The notes under the pieces: model-generated
Seen by the model: only the letters and a program-made list of their open reading frames with translations
Database searches by the model: none
What the model was told of the DNA's origin: nothing
Assembly: GCA_052389915.1 (NCBI GenBank)
Contig: JBQTHL010000014.1
Span: 248,001-312,000, forward strand
Source of the DNA: Panacagrimonas sp052389915
Lineage (GTDB): Bacteria > Pseudomonadota > Gammaproteobacteria > Nevskiales > Nevskiaceae
Length of the DNA stretch: 64,000 nt
Direction of reading: 5' to 3'
In this document: positions 16,136-24,818 of the stretch, piece after piece
How the letters are laid out: each line of letters opens with the position of its first letter
How positions within the stretch are numbered: position 1 is the first letter of the stretch
Program-made: the position numbers and the translations under genes

Positions 16136-17637
16136 GGATTGACCACAGATCGAAGCGCGTCGATCAGGTCGGTCGGCAACATCCCGCGCTCTCCGGCCAT
16201 CGCGGCGCGATCGCCCGCCAGCGCGTGAACCAGCACGCCGGTGGACGCGGCCGATTCCGGGTCCAGGCCTTGCGCCATCAGCGCGACGATTACACCGCTG
16301 AGCACATCGCCCATTCCGCCCACACCCATTCCGGGATTGCCGTACGGGCATAGCGCGACGCGCTCGCCCACGATCAGCGTTCCGGCGCCCTTGAGCACCA
16401 CCACCGCGCCGCAGCGCTCATGCAGCGTGTGGGCAGCCGCGAGTCGGTTGGCTTGGACCTCGGACGTGCTGATCTCCAGCAGCCGCGCCGCCTCGCCGGG
16501 ATGCGGCGTGATGACGCTGCGTGCAGATAGTCGCGTATGCGTGCGTGCGAGAAGATTCAGCGCGTCGGCATCGAGCAGCAGATTCGCATTCGAGCGCAAG
16601 CAGCGATCCAGCAATTGCGCGCCCCACTCGGTTTGCCCCAGGCCAGGACCGATACCGACGGCGTCCGCCCGCTCCAGATAAGCATCCAGCTCCGCACTCT
16701 GTTCCAGTCCGCGGAACATCGCCTCGGGCTGCGCCGCAGCGAGCGCCACCGCGTGCTCGGGTCGCGTCATGACTGTTACCAGACCCGCGCCGCTGCGCAG
16801 TGCACCGCGACAAGCCAGCAGCACCGCGCCCGTCATGCCGATGTCGCCGCCGATCAGCAGCGCATGTCCATGCGTGCCCTTGTGCGAGTCGCGCGCCCGA
16901 CGCGGCAGCTTCACACGCAGCTCTTCTGCACTTAGCAATTCCGCACTCGCGGTCATCGAGTCGAGAACACCGGCGGGCACACCGAGATCGGAAAACTCGC
17001 ATTGCCCGGCGCGCTCGGGTCCGGCGCCCGAATAGAGACCCAGCTTGCGCCCGATGAAGCTGACCGTGAGATCGGACCGCACCGCCACGCCCTGCACCGC
17101 GCCCGTGTCCGCGTCCAGGCCGGACGGCAGATCGACCGACAGCACCGCTTGATCGGACCGCCTTTCATTGATGGCCTCGATAGCCTTCGCAGCCACTCCG
17201 GTAACAGGTCGCGCGATTCCGATGCCGAAGATCGCGTCGCAAATCACCTCGGCTTGCGACAGAACGTGATCGACAAAGTCGTTCGAGAATTCCCGCACCT
17301 CGCCACCGGCTGCGATCCATGCTGCGTACGCGGTCACCGCATCGCCGCTTGCGGGCACGGCTCCGACCCGAACCAGATCCACATGCAGCCCCGCGGCCCT
17401 AGCCAGACAGGCGATCTCGTAGCCGTCACCGCCGTTGTTACCGGGACCGCACAGTACCGCGAGACGGCGCGCATCCGGCCAGCGTCCACGCATTTGCTCG
17501 AAGCTGGCGCGCGCTGCGCGCTGCATCAGGGTGTAGCCTGGAATACCCGCCTGCTCGATCGCGCGCCGGTCCAGTTCCCGCACCTGCGCGGCCGAATACA
17601 ATCCGCTCCGATGATGATCGCCTGCACCTGGTTTCAT
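16132..17637 (-). CDS. nnr: Bifunctional NAD(P)H-hydrate epimerase / ADP-dependent NAD(P)H-hydrate dehydratase
   Basis: 501 aa, two domains. The YjeF N-terminal epimerase domain spans about residues 12-220 (LCGPGNNGGDGYEIACLARA, VDLPSGLDADTG). The C-terminal carbohydrate-kinase-like dehydratase spans about 235-495 (GGDIGMTGAVLLACRGALRS, NPGMGVGGMGDVLSGVI). It repairs damaged NAD(P)H hydrates. First gene of the leftward superoperon, divergent from queG across 56 bases that must hold both promoters. Confidence 0.96.
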   Translation of the reverse strand: MKPGAGDHHRSGLYSAAQVRELDRRAIEQAGIPGYTLMQRAARASFEQMRGRWPDARRLAVLCGPGNNGGDGYEIACLARAAGLHVDLVRVGAVPASGDAVTAYAAWIAAGGEVREFSNDFVDHVLSQAEVICDAIFGIGIARPVTGVAAKAIEAINERRSDQAVLSVDLPSGLDADTGAVQGVAVRSDLTVSFIGRKLGLYSGAGPERAGQCEFSDLGVPAGVLDSMTASAELLSAEELRVKLPRRARDSHKGTHGHALLIGGDIGMTGAVLLACRGALRSGAGLVTVMTRPEHAVALAAAQPEAMFRGLEQSAELDAYLERADAVGIGPGLGQTEWGAQLLDRCLRSNANLLLDADALNLLARTHTRLSARSVITPHPGEAARLLEISTSEVQANRLAAAHTLHERCGAVVVLKGAGTLIVGERVALCPYGNPGMGVGGMGDVLSGVIVALMAQGLDPESAASTGVLVHALAGDRAAMAGERGMLPTDLIDALRSVVNP

Positions 17638-17693
17638 GCTGCAAGTATGCGGGGCCTAAGCCATCGGCGCGATGCTGACCGCGGTGAAGCGCG

Positions 17694-18752
17694 ATGAGTT
17701 TCGATACAGCGCAACTCGACGAACTGGCCGAGTCCATTCGCACCTGGGCCGGCGAACTGGGATTTGCAGATGCAGGTATCGCGCGCGTGGAGCTGGCCGA
17801 AGACATGGCGCGCCTGCAGGGCTGGCTCGATCAGGGCTTCAACGGCTCGATGGAGTACATGCGGCGCCATCGGGAACTGCGCGCCGATCCCGCACTGCTG
17901 CGTCCCGGCACGCTCAGCGTGATTTCCGTGCAGCTGCCGTACTGGCCGGTGGCTGCGGAGGCGCAAGAGGTTCTGGCCGACCCCCATCGCGCCTACATCT
18001 CGCGCTACGCGCTGGGCCGCGATTATCACCGCGTGCTGCGTGCGCGCCTGCTCAAGCTGGCGCGACGCATTGAGCGCGTGATCGGGCCGTTCGGCCATCG
18101 CGTGTTCGCCGACAGCGCCCCGATTCTGGAAAAGGCCCTGGCGCGCGACGCAGGTCTGGGATGGATCGGCAAGCACAGCCTGCTGATCCGCCGCGACCAG
18201 GGTTCGTGGTTTTTTTTGGGCGAGCTGTTCGTCGATCTTTCGCTGCCGCCCGACGCGCGCGCACCCGTGGAAAACCAGTGCGGGCGTTGCAGCGCCTGCA
18301 TGCGCGCCTGTCCGACCGGCGCCATCGTCGCGCCCTACACCGTCGATGCGCGCCGCTGCATTTCCTATCTCACTATCGAGCACCACGGCTCGATTGCCGA
18401 GGAGTTGCGGTCGCTGATGGGCAACCGCATCTTCGGCTGCGACGATTGCCAGCTCGTGTGCCCCTGGAATCGCGAAGCGGCCACCACGACAGAGCCCGAT
18501 TTCACCCCGCGCAACGGCCTGGATTCCGCGGCGCTGCTCGAGCTGTGGCGCTGGGATGAAGCCGAATGGTTGCAGCGCACCGAAGGCACTGCCTTGCGCC
18601 GGCTCGATTACTCGCGATGGCTGCGCAATCTTGCAATTGCTCTGGGAAACGCACCCGCTTCGGCAGAAATTCGCCAAGCGCTCGCGATGCGCAACCAGCA
18701 CCCGGATGCCATCGTGCGCGAGCATGTCGAGTGGGCGCTGGCACGACATTAG
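17694..18752 (+). CDS. queG: Epoxyqueuosine reductase QueG
   Basis: 352 aa cobalamin-dependent iron-sulfur enzyme that makes the last step to queuosine in tRNA. Two [4Fe-4S] cysteine sets are visible: C196, C199, C202, C206 (CGRCSACMRACP) and C249, C252, C256 (CDDCQLVCP). D140 in VFADSAPILEK matches the catalytic acid of the family. A HEAT-like C-terminal helical repeat binds tRNA. Divergent from nnr, the conserved neighbour in enterics as well. Confidence 0.96.
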   Translation: MSFDTAQLDELAESIRTWAGELGFADAGIARVELAEDMARLQGWLDQGFNGSMEYMRRHRELRADPALLRPGTLSVISVQLPYWPVAAEAQEVLADPHRAYISRYALGRDYHRVLRARLLKLARRIERVIGPFGHRVFADSAPILEKALARDAGLGWIGKHSLLIRRDQGSWFFLGELFVDLSLPPDARAPVENQCGRCSACMRACPTGAIVAPYTVDARRCISYLTIEHHGSIAEELRSLMGNRIFGCDDCQLVCPWNREAATTTEPDFTPRNGLDSAALLELWRWDEAEWLQRTEGTALRRLDYSRWLRNLAIALGNAPASAEIRQALAMRNQHPDAIVREHVEWALARH

Positions 18753-18754
18753 GG

Positions 18755-18816
18755 CCTCGCGGGCATGGCCCGCACCAACACGCGGTGAGTAGGAGCGGCA
18801 GGGCCATGCCCGCGAC
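18755..18816. repeat. GTAG-type REP pair between convergent queG and pgi
   Basis: TCGCGGGCATGGCC at 18757-18770 and its exact reverse complement at 18802-18815 form a 14-bp perfect stem; the unit includes GTAGGAGCGG at 18789. It occupies nearly all the 87 bases between the ends of queG and pgi. It could limit read-through between the convergent transcripts. No poly-T run accompanies it, so it is not a canonical terminator. Confidence 0.8.
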
Positions 18817-18839
18817 ATTGCGCTCGAAATCCATCAACC

Positions 18840-20459
18840 CTATGCGAGATACCGCAGATGCGAGCGCGTGGACGCATCAATCGTCGGGTCCTCGGCCGCA
18901 CCCTGCTGCAACAGCTTCACCGCCAGTTGCTTGCCCAGTTCCACACCCCACTGATCGAAGGCATTCACACCCCACAGCACCGACAGCACGAAGCAGCGGT
19001 GCTCGTACAAGGCCATCAGCGCGCCGAGGTGGAACGCGTCCAGCCTCGGCAGCAGCAGCAGATTGCTCGGACGGTTGCCGGTGAACACGCGATGCGGCAC
19101 CGCGGTCTCGATAGCCGCATCGTCCAGCCCGCGGGCTTTGAGTTCGCTGCGAACCTCGTCTGCATTCTTGCCGCACATCAGCGCAGCAGCCTGCGCCAGA
19201 ACGTTGGCCAGCAGCAGTCGATGTTGATCGGGATACGCATGATCCGGCTGGAGGGGCACGACGAAATCCACAGGATGAATCGCCGGCCCCTGGTGCAGCA
19301 TCTGGAAGAACGCATGCTGACTGTTGGTGCCGACATCGCCCCATAGCGCGGGTGTGGTGCGCGGCGCGGGTGTGCCGTCGCGCAGGACGCCCTTGCCGTT
19401 GGACTCCATTTCCAGTTGCTGCAACCAGCCCAGGAATGACACCAGCCGCTGCGTGTAGGGACTGACGACCTGGCTGGCACAGCCCAGTGCCTGGTCGTTC
19501 CACGCCGCGATCAGAGCCATGATCACGGGCATGTTGCTGGCTGACGGCGCGTCGCGGAAGTGAAGATCCATCGCATGCGCGCCGGCGAGAAATTCGCGGA
19601 ATGCGGCGGGGCCAAGGTGCAACATCGCCGACAGGCCTACTGCCGACCAAACCGAATAACGCCCACCCACCCAGTCCCAGAACCCGAACATGTTGTCGGC
19701 GGATATTCCGAACGCGGTGACGGCCGCGCGATTGGTGGAAACGGCGACGAAATGATGCTGGACCGCATCCGCTCCCAGTGCGCCTGTCAGCCAGCGCCGC
19801 GCGTTCTCGGCATTGGCCATCGTCTCCTGGGTCGTGAAAGTCTTGGAGGTGATGACGAACAAGGTGCTCGCCGGATCGACCTGCTTCAACGTGGCTGCAA
19901 GCTGCGCTGCGTCCACGTTGGCGACGAAGTGCGCGCGCGGCCCGCCGCTGGCCGCAGCGGAGAGCGCCTCGCACACCATGCGCGGCCCCGCATCCGAGCC
20001 GCCGATGCCAATGTTGATGACATCGATGATCGCGTCACCCCGAGCACCGCGCCAGACTCCGGCCCGCACCCTTGTGCAGAAATCCTCCATGCGGTCGAGC
20101 ACTTCGTGCACGTCGCTCGTCACTTCGCGGCCGTCGGCCCGCATCGGCACATCGCGCGGTGCGCGCAGCGCCATGTGCATGACCGCGCGCTGCTCGGTGT
20201 GATTGATTGGCTCGCCGGCGAACAGGCGGCGACGCCAGGATTCGAAGTCGCGCGCGTCAAGCACCTTCAGCAAAAGGCTCAGAGCAGACTCGTCAATGCG
20301 CTGCTTGGAGTAATCGAGCGTCAGTCCGCTGGCTTGCAAGCGCAGGCGCGAGACGCGGCTGGAGTCCACAGCGAAGAACTCGTTGAGATGCGTGGCGTGC
20401 AGGCCGGCCGCGTGGTGACGGACCTCGTCCCATTCGGGCGTTCGTTCGAGCGGGATCAT
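18840..20459 (-). CDS. pgi: Glucose-6-phosphate isomerase
   Basis: 539 aa. Interconverts glucose-6-phosphate and fructose-6-phosphate. Signatures are NIGIGGSDAGPRMVCEAL, VITSKTFTTQETMANAENA, FGFWDWVGGRYSVWSAVGLS and GVNAFDQWGVELGKQLA. Start MIPLERTPEWDEVRHHA chosen; an in-frame 32-codon extension upstream is arginine-rich and not family-like. Follows panD with a 117-base gap, an order seen in Xanthomonadales. Confidence 0.96.
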   Translation of the reverse strand: MIPLERTPEWDEVRHHAAGLHATHLNEFFAVDSSRVSRLRLQASGLTLDYSKQRIDESALSLLLKVLDARDFESWRRRLFAGEPINHTEQRAVMHMALRAPRDVPMRADGREVTSDVHEVLDRMEDFCTRVRAGVWRGARGDAIIDVINIGIGGSDAGPRMVCEALSAAASGGPRAHFVANVDAAQLAATLKQVDPASTLFVITSKTFTTQETMANAENARRWLTGALGADAVQHHFVAVSTNRAAVTAFGISADNMFGFWDWVGGRYSVWSAVGLSAMLHLGPAAFREFLAGAHAMDLHFRDAPSASNMPVIMALIAAWNDQALGCASQVVSPYTQRLVSFLGWLQQLEMESNGKGVLRDGTPAPRTTPALWGDVGTNSQHAFFQMLHQGPAIHPVDFVVPLQPDHAYPDQHRLLLANVLAQAAALMCGKNADEVRSELKARGLDDAAIETAVPHRVFTGNRPSNLLLLPRLDAFHLGALMALYEHRCFVLSVLWGVNAFDQWGVELGKQLAVKLLQQGAAEDPTIDASTRSHLRYLA

Positions 20460-20576
20460 GAAGGCGCGGTGACGGTGGGCTTGCCCATACCTTGCCCGAT
20501 CACGCGACCGCGGCCAAGCTCGCCGCGGGGACTGTCGCCTTGTATCGCCCGTCATGCCGGGCGAACCGCAGGCTTC

Positions 20577-20957
20577 TTACGCTGCCTGCACCGCAATCGT
20601 GTTGGCGGTGCGCTCGACTCTATTGGCTTCGTTGAGATACACCAGCCGCGGTTTGAACAACCGGGCTTGCGCTTCTTCCATGGCCGAGTACACGCAGATG
20701 ATCACGCGATCGCCCACCCGCGCCTTGTGCGCCGCCGCGCCGTTGACCGAGATGATCCCGGAACCGGGCTCGGCCTTGATCGCGTACGTAGTGAAGCGCT
20801 CGCCGTTGGCGATGTTGTAGATCTGAATCTGCTCAAACTCCAAGATTCCGGCGAGATCGAGCAGACGCGAGTCGATCGCGCAGGAGCCGTCGTAATCGAG
20901 TTCGGCATGGGTTACGCGGGCACGGTGCAATTTGCACTTGAGCATCGTCAGTTGCAT
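20577..20957 (-). CDS. panD: Aspartate 1-decarboxylase
   Basis: 126 aa pyruvoyl enzyme making beta-alanine for pantothenate. The self-cleavage site is G24-S25 in ELDYDGSCAID, giving the pyruvoyl group from S25. NGERFTTYAIKAEPGSGIISVNGAAA contains the active-site Thr/Tyr region and the oxyanion loop. Length and start MQLTMLKCKLHRARV are canonical. It is separated from panC by 173 bases with repeats and a CRP-like palindrome, so it may have its own promoter. Confidence 0.97.
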   Translation of the reverse strand: MQLTMLKCKLHRARVTHAELDYDGSCAIDSRLLDLAGILEFEQIQIYNIANGERFTTYAIKAEPGSGIISVNGAAAHKARVGDRVIICVYSAMEEAQARLFKPRLVYLNEANRVERTANTIAVQAA

Positions 20958-20984
20958 GGCTGAACCATTTGGCTTGGCGACCCT

Positions 20985-21062
20985 GGGCGGCCCACTAAGA
21001 CATACGCCCGGGTATCAACTTGGGTTGACTGCGCGGGCGGCCCAAAAAGACATACGCCCGGG
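20985..21062. repeat. Two 28-bp direct repeats upstream of panD
   Basis: Copy 1 at 20985-21012 and copy 2 at 21035-21062 differ at two bases (CCCACTAAGA versus CCCAAAAAGA) and are spaced 50 bp start to start. Each begins GGGCGG and ends CGCCCGGG, so each can form a GC-clamped hairpin. They lie directly upstream of panD, whose start is at 20957. Confidence 0.75.
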
Positions 21063-21085
21063 CTTTGTGACGCAGGTCACAAAGC
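21062..21085. promoter_or_regulatory. CRP/Clp-like operator candidate
   Basis: GCTTTGTGAC at 21062-21071 and GTCACAAAGC at 21076-21085 are perfect 10-bp arms. The core is TGTGA-N6-TCACA at 21066-21081, an exact match to the CRP/FNR-superfamily half sites for CRP, Vfr and Clp. It lies about 105-128 bases before the panD start and 46 bases after the panC stop. The alternative is a terminator stem for panC, but no T-run follows directly in the leftward direction. Confidence 0.5.
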
Positions 21086-21130
21086 GGACGCGGAGTGTAC
21101 TGACGGCACCTGCCATCAGCAATACTTCTG

Positions 21131-21976
21131 TCATATCGAAAGAAAAAAATTATCGATGAGCCGCGTGCGGCCGAGAAATGCCGCGGCGAGAACCACCCAC
21201 TGCGTCTCAACAATGTCCGGCAAGCCCATATCGGCATTGCGGATTTCCACGTACTGCGGAACGAAGCCTGCTTGTTCAAGCGACGCCATCGCCTCGGACT
21301 GGAGCGCCGCAAAATCGCGTCGCCCGGCGCTTAGCCCCGCAGCCGCAGCCACCAGCGCATGATGCATCGCGGGCGCCTGCGATCTTTCGGTCGCCGACAG
21401 GTACTGGTTGCGCGAGGACAGCGCCAGTCCATCGGCGTCGCGCGCCGTGGGATGGCCGACGATCTCGATGGGCACGTGCAAATCCGCCACCATGCGTCGC
21501 ACCACCTGCAACTGCTGCCAGTCTTTCTGGCCGAATACGGCGACGTCCGGCTGGACCTGGTTGAACAAGATGCTGACCACGGTGGCAACGCCGTCGAAAA
21601 AGCCGGGACGGAATGCGCCTTCGAGTTGTTCCGACAAGGCCGGCACGCGCACGCCGCTCAAACCTTCGCGTCCGCGTGGATACATTTCAGCCACCCTCGG
21701 CGCGAACAGCAGATCGCAATCGACCGCTTCGAGCCTCAAAGCATCTTCCGCCAGCGTACGCGGGTAGCGATCGAAATCCTCGTTCGGTCCGAACTGCAAG
21801 GGATTCACGAAGATGCTCGCGACAGTTCGTTGCGCCAGCTCGCGAGAGCGCGTGACGAGCTGAAGATGGCCGGCATGCAGATTGCCCATCGTGGGTACGA
21901 AGCCGACGCGATGTCCTTCTCGCTTCCAATGCGCGACCTGCGCGCGCAGCTCTGCGACGGTGTGAACGGTCAGCAT
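21131..21976 (-). CDS. panC: Pantothenate synthetase
   Basis: 281 aa. Ligates pantoate and beta-alanine with ATP. Motifs: VPTMGNLHAGHLQLV (HIGH-like), FVNPLQFGPNEDFDRYPR, FGQKDWQQLQVVRRMVADL and LALSSRNQYLS. The ATG at 21976 (MLTVHTVAELRAQV) was chosen because it falls 16 bases after the panB stop and gives the family N-terminus; a 16-codon extension overlaps panB. Confidence 0.96.
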   Translation of the reverse strand: MLTVHTVAELRAQVAHWKREGHRVGFVPTMGNLHAGHLQLVTRSRELAQRTVASIFVNPLQFGPNEDFDRYPRTLAEDALRLEAVDCDLLFAPRVAEMYPRGREGLSGVRVPALSEQLEGAFRPGFFDGVATVVSILFNQVQPDVAVFGQKDWQQLQVVRRMVADLHVPIEIVGHPTARDADGLALSSRNQYLSATERSQAPAMHHALVAAAAGLSAGRRDFAALQSEAMASLEQAGFVPQYVEIRNADMGLPDIVETQWVVLAAAFLGRTRLIDNFFLSI

Positions 21977-21992
21977 CGCGAAATCGATCCGT

Positions 21993-22811
21993 TCAGAAGC
22001 AATGCTCCGCTGCCGGGTAGACACCTGATTTCACCTCGGCCACGTAAGCACGAATCGCCGCTTCGATGTTCGCGCCATCGGTCATGTAGTTCTTCACGAA
22101 GCGTGGACGCTTGCCGAGCGTGACCATCGGCGAGATGTCCAGAATGTCGTGCAGCACCAGAATCTGGCCGTCCACGTTCGGGCCCGCGCCGATGCCAATC
22201 ACCGGAACCGGGCTCGCCTGCGTGATGCGCTGGCCCAGGCTTGCAGGCACGCATTCGAGCAGCAACAGGTCGGCGCCCGCGTCGGTCAGCACCTTGGCGT
22301 CGTGAATCATCTCCTCGGCCGTTGCTTCGTCGCGGCCCTGCACTTTCATCGCGCCCATCTTGTGCACGAACTGCGGCCGCAGACCGAGATGCGCGCACAC
22401 CGGCACGCCACGCACCGACAGGTACTCGACGATGCTCGCCTGCTCGCGTCCGCCTTCGAGCTTCACCATCTTGGCGCCGCCTTCCTGCATCGCGCGCTGG
22501 CTGGAATCGAGTGCGCGATCCAGCGTGGCATACGAAAGGAACGGCAGGTCGGCAATCAGGAAAGCGCGCTTGAGGTGCGGCGCCACGCACTTCGAGTGAT
22601 AGACGATGTCGTCCACGCTCACCGGCGTCGTCGTGCTGCCACCGTGAATCACCATTCCCAGCGAGTCGCCGATCAACACCACGTCCACGCCCGCGCGATC
22701 CTCGATCAGCGCGAAGCTGGCGTCGTAACAGGTCAGGCAGGCGATGTTCTCGCGCGCCTCGCGCATACGGCGCAGCTCGGCGATCTGTACGGGTTTGCGG
22801 TTGCTATCCAT
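21993..22811 (-). CDS. panB: 3-methyl-2-oxobutanoate hydroxymethyltransferase
   Basis: 272 aa. Adds a hydroxymethyl group from methylene-THF to ketoisovalerate, giving ketopantoate. Family signatures: LTCYDASFALIEDRAGVDVV, LIGDSLGMVIHGG, VKLEGGREQ, CAHLGLRPQFVHKMG and LLLLECVPASL. Precedes panC by 16 bases; panB-panC is one transcription unit, with folK and pcnB immediately upstream. Confidence 0.97.
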   Translation of the reverse strand: MDSNRKPVQIAELRRMREARENIACLTCYDASFALIEDRAGVDVVLIGDSLGMVIHGGSTTTPVSVDDIVYHSKCVAPHLKRAFLIADLPFLSYATLDRALDSSQRAMQEGGAKMVKLEGGREQASIVEYLSVRGVPVCAHLGLRPQFVHKMGAMKVQGRDEATAEEMIHDAKVLTDAGADLLLLECVPASLGQRITQASPVPVIGIGAGPNVDGQILVLHDILDISPMVTLGKRPRFVKNYMTDGANIEAAIRAYVAEVKSGVYPAAEHCF

Positions 22812-22868
22812 GGGCAGTATCGAAGGCGCTCGGATCGGCGGCGACTATAACAAGGGAGCGGGCTGCCG

Positions 22869-23363
22869 CTAGTTGCTGTTCTTTTCCCAAAGTCTCAGCC
22901 CCCCGCGCCCTATCGCGCCGGCGAGCGCTGCAACCTCGCCCACTCCAGGAATACGCAGCCCGGGTTCGATTTCGGCCAGCGGCATCAGCACGAAGTTGCG
23001 CTCGCCCAGACCGGGATGCGGCAAGCGCAGACCGGGCTCGTTGATGGCCACATCCACAACATGCAGCAAGTCGAGATCGAGCAATCGCGGTCCCCAGCGC
23101 TCGCTCCCGCGAATCCGGCCGACCGCGCGTTCGATGTCGATGAGCGCAGCGAGCAGCACACGCGGCGCGAGCTTCGTCGCGACGCGACAGACTGCGTTGC
23201 AATAATCCGGCTGCTGCGCCGGCCCCATGGGAGCGGAGCGGTAGAACCGGGAGACGGCCTGCACTTCGGTGTCCGGCAGGCGCGAGATGGCGTCCACGGC
23301 ATCGAGCAACTGCGCATGTGGATCGCCCAGGTTGGCGCCAAGCCCGACGAAGGCGGAGTGCAC
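22869..23363 (-). CDS. folK: 2-amino-4-hydroxy-6-hydroxymethyldihydropteridine pyrophosphokinase
   Basis: 164 aa. HPPK activates the pterin with ATP for folate synthesis. HSAFVGLGANLGDPHAQL is the N-terminus, and RWGPRLLDLDLLHV is the HPPK signature holding the Asp metal ligands; LPHPGLGERNFVLMPLAEI follows. The frame stays open far upstream, but that is pcnB read out of frame. The GTG at 23363, 12 bases after the pcnB stop, gives the family N-terminus; no strong Shine-Dalgarno is visible. Confidence 0.9.
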   Translation of the reverse strand: MHSAFVGLGANLGDPHAQLLDAVDAISRLPDTEVQAVSRFYRSAPMGPAQQPDYCNAVCRVATKLAPRVLLAALIDIERAVGRIRGSERWGPRLLDLDLLHVVDVAINEPGLRLPHPGLGERNFVLMPLAEIEPGLRIPGVGEVAALAGAIGRGGLRLWEKNSN

Positions 23364-23374
23364 GTTCAGCTCGG

Positions 23375-24715
23375 TTAGGTCGCGGGCGCAGCCTCGCTGC
23401 TGCTGCGTCGCCCGCTCCTTCGGCGGCGCCGACGCTTGGGCGCCGAAGTACCGTCCCCCTCGCCAGCCTCGCTCGCACCCTCGCCTTCTTCGTTCGGCGT
23501 TCGCCCGGCAGGCACCGGCGGCAGCACCTCGTGGTTCTTCTGTGCCTCGGTCCACCAATTTGCAAGCTCGCGCAGATGCTCGCTGCCGCCCTGCGCCCGC
23601 AGCAGCAGAAAATCGTAAGCCGCACGGAATCGCGGATGCGTCATCAAACGGCGCGCGCGCGCTGGCGTGCGGATTTCGAAACGCGGCTGCATGTCCCATA
23701 TCTCGCGCATCGGCATAGAGAATCGCTTGGGAATCGCCACGCGCAGAATCGCTTTTGCAATGACTTCCTCGCCAGCCTGGGCCAGCGCGACCGACTCGAG
23801 ATGACCCTCCTTCTGCTGCAAAGCCTGCGAGCGTTTTTCGACCGGCGGCCACAACAGCGCGGCGTATAGAAAGGCCGGGCTCACGGGCTGATCGTTGGCA
23901 ATCCGGTCGGCCGAGTTGCGCAGCGCCTGCGTGACGAAGGCAAGGCATGCTGGGTCGCTCAGCGTGGCTTCCGTCGCCGGAAAGAGCTGGCGGAACAGGC
24001 CATACACACGAAGGCCGTAAAGATTGTCCGCGCCCTCGCGGCACATCAGAATCTTCAGCACCTCGTCGAACAGGCGCGCCGCCGGAACCTCGGCCAGCAA
24101 GGGCGCCAGACGGCTGATCGGCGCGGCGCTCGCCGGGTCGAGCCGGAAGCGCAGCTTGTTGACGATGCGGATGGCCCGCAGCATGCGCACCGGATCCTCG
24201 CGATAGCGCAGTTCCGGATCGCCGATCAGGCGCAAGGTGCCGGACTTTAGGTCTTCCACGCCGCCGCAATAATCCACGATCGAAAAATCGCGGACGTCGT
24301 AATACAGCGCATTGACCGTGAAGTCGCGCCGGAACGCGTCCTCCTCCAGAGTGCCGTAATCGTTGTCCACCAGGATGCGGCCGGTTTCGTCGCGCTCGTG
24401 GAAATCCGTAACCGGACCGCGGAAGGTCGTGACTTCCAGCACCTCGCTGCCCATGCGCACATGGCAGATGACGAAGCGGCGGCCGATCAGGCGACACGAA
24501 CGGAACAGCTTCTTGACCTCGTCCGGATGCGCGCTGGTCGCGATATCGAAGTCCTTGGGCGTGATGCCCGCCAGCAGATCGCGCACGCCGCCGCCGACCA
24601 TGTAGCCCTCGAAGCCGGCGTCCTTGAGCGTATAGAGCGTCTTGAGCGTGCCCGGTGAAAGCATCGAGCGCGAGATCGGATGCTCGGCGCGCGGAATACG
24701 TCGGGGCTGAGTAAT
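23375..24715 (-). CDS. pcnB: Poly(A) polymerase I, probable AUU start
   Basis: 446 aa if started at ATT 24715. Nucleotidyltransferase fold: YMVGGGVRDLLAGITPKDFD with the catalytic Asp pair, GRRFVICHVRMGSEVLEVTTFRG, RRDFTVNALYYD, EDPVRMLRAIR. The tail is arginine-rich (KRRRRRRSGRR). The first ATG (24664) would cut off IPRAEHPISRS, which matches the conserved IPREQHAISRK segment of E. coli PcnB. In the open frame upstream, before a TAG at 24733-24731, there is no ATG, GTG, TTG or CTG. There is only ATT at 24715, preceded by AGGA seven bases upstream. E. coli pcnB is known to start at AUU. Confidence 0.88.
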   Translation of the reverse strand: MTQPRRIPRAEHPISRSMLSPGTLKTLYTLKDAGFEGYMVGGGVRDLLAGITPKDFDIATSAHPDEVKKLFRSCRLIGRRFVICHVRMGSEVLEVTTFRGPVTDFHERDETGRILVDNDYGTLEEDAFRRDFTVNALYYDVRDFSIVDYCGGVEDLKSGTLRLIGDPELRYREDPVRMLRAIRIVNKLRFRLDPASAAPISRLAPLLAEVPAARLFDEVLKILMCREGADNLYGLRVYGLFRQLFPATEATLSDPACLAFVTQALRNSADRIANDQPVSPAFLYAALLWPPVEKRSQALQQKEGHLESVALAQAGEEVIAKAILRVAIPKRFSMPMREIWDMQPRFEIRTPARARRLMTHPRFRAAYDFLLLRAQGGSEHLRELANWWTEAQKNHEVLPPVPAGRTPNEEGEGASEAGEGDGTSAPKRRRRRRSGRRSSSEAAPAT

Positions 24716-24773
24716 GGCTGAATCCTGGGGCTATGGAACGAACATTTGGTTTTTGGGTAAGGCCAACAGCGCG

Positions 24774-24801
24774 TTGTCCGGCCGATGCAAGTCCCTATAA
24801 T
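24774..24801 (+). promoter_or_regulatory. Sigma-70 promoter for tRNA-Glu
   Basis: TTGTCC at 24774-24779, a 16-bp spacer and an exact TATAAT at 24796-24801. The sequence after the -10 is GC-rich (CGCGCCC), like the discriminators of stringently controlled stable-RNA promoters. The mature tRNA begins 17 bases after the -10 box. Confidence 0.75.
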
Positions 24802-24818
24802 ACGCGCCCTGTCGCCTC

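Noticed and set aside
16136..16351. An N-terminal extension of TsaE.
   Set aside because: It is nnr read out of frame; the conserved TsaE start is at 16135 with an ATGA overlap.
22869..24497. folK frame extended upstream through pcnB to give a 542-residue fusion.
   Set aside because: Only the last 164 codons match HPPK; the upstream part is pcnB out of frame. No fusion.
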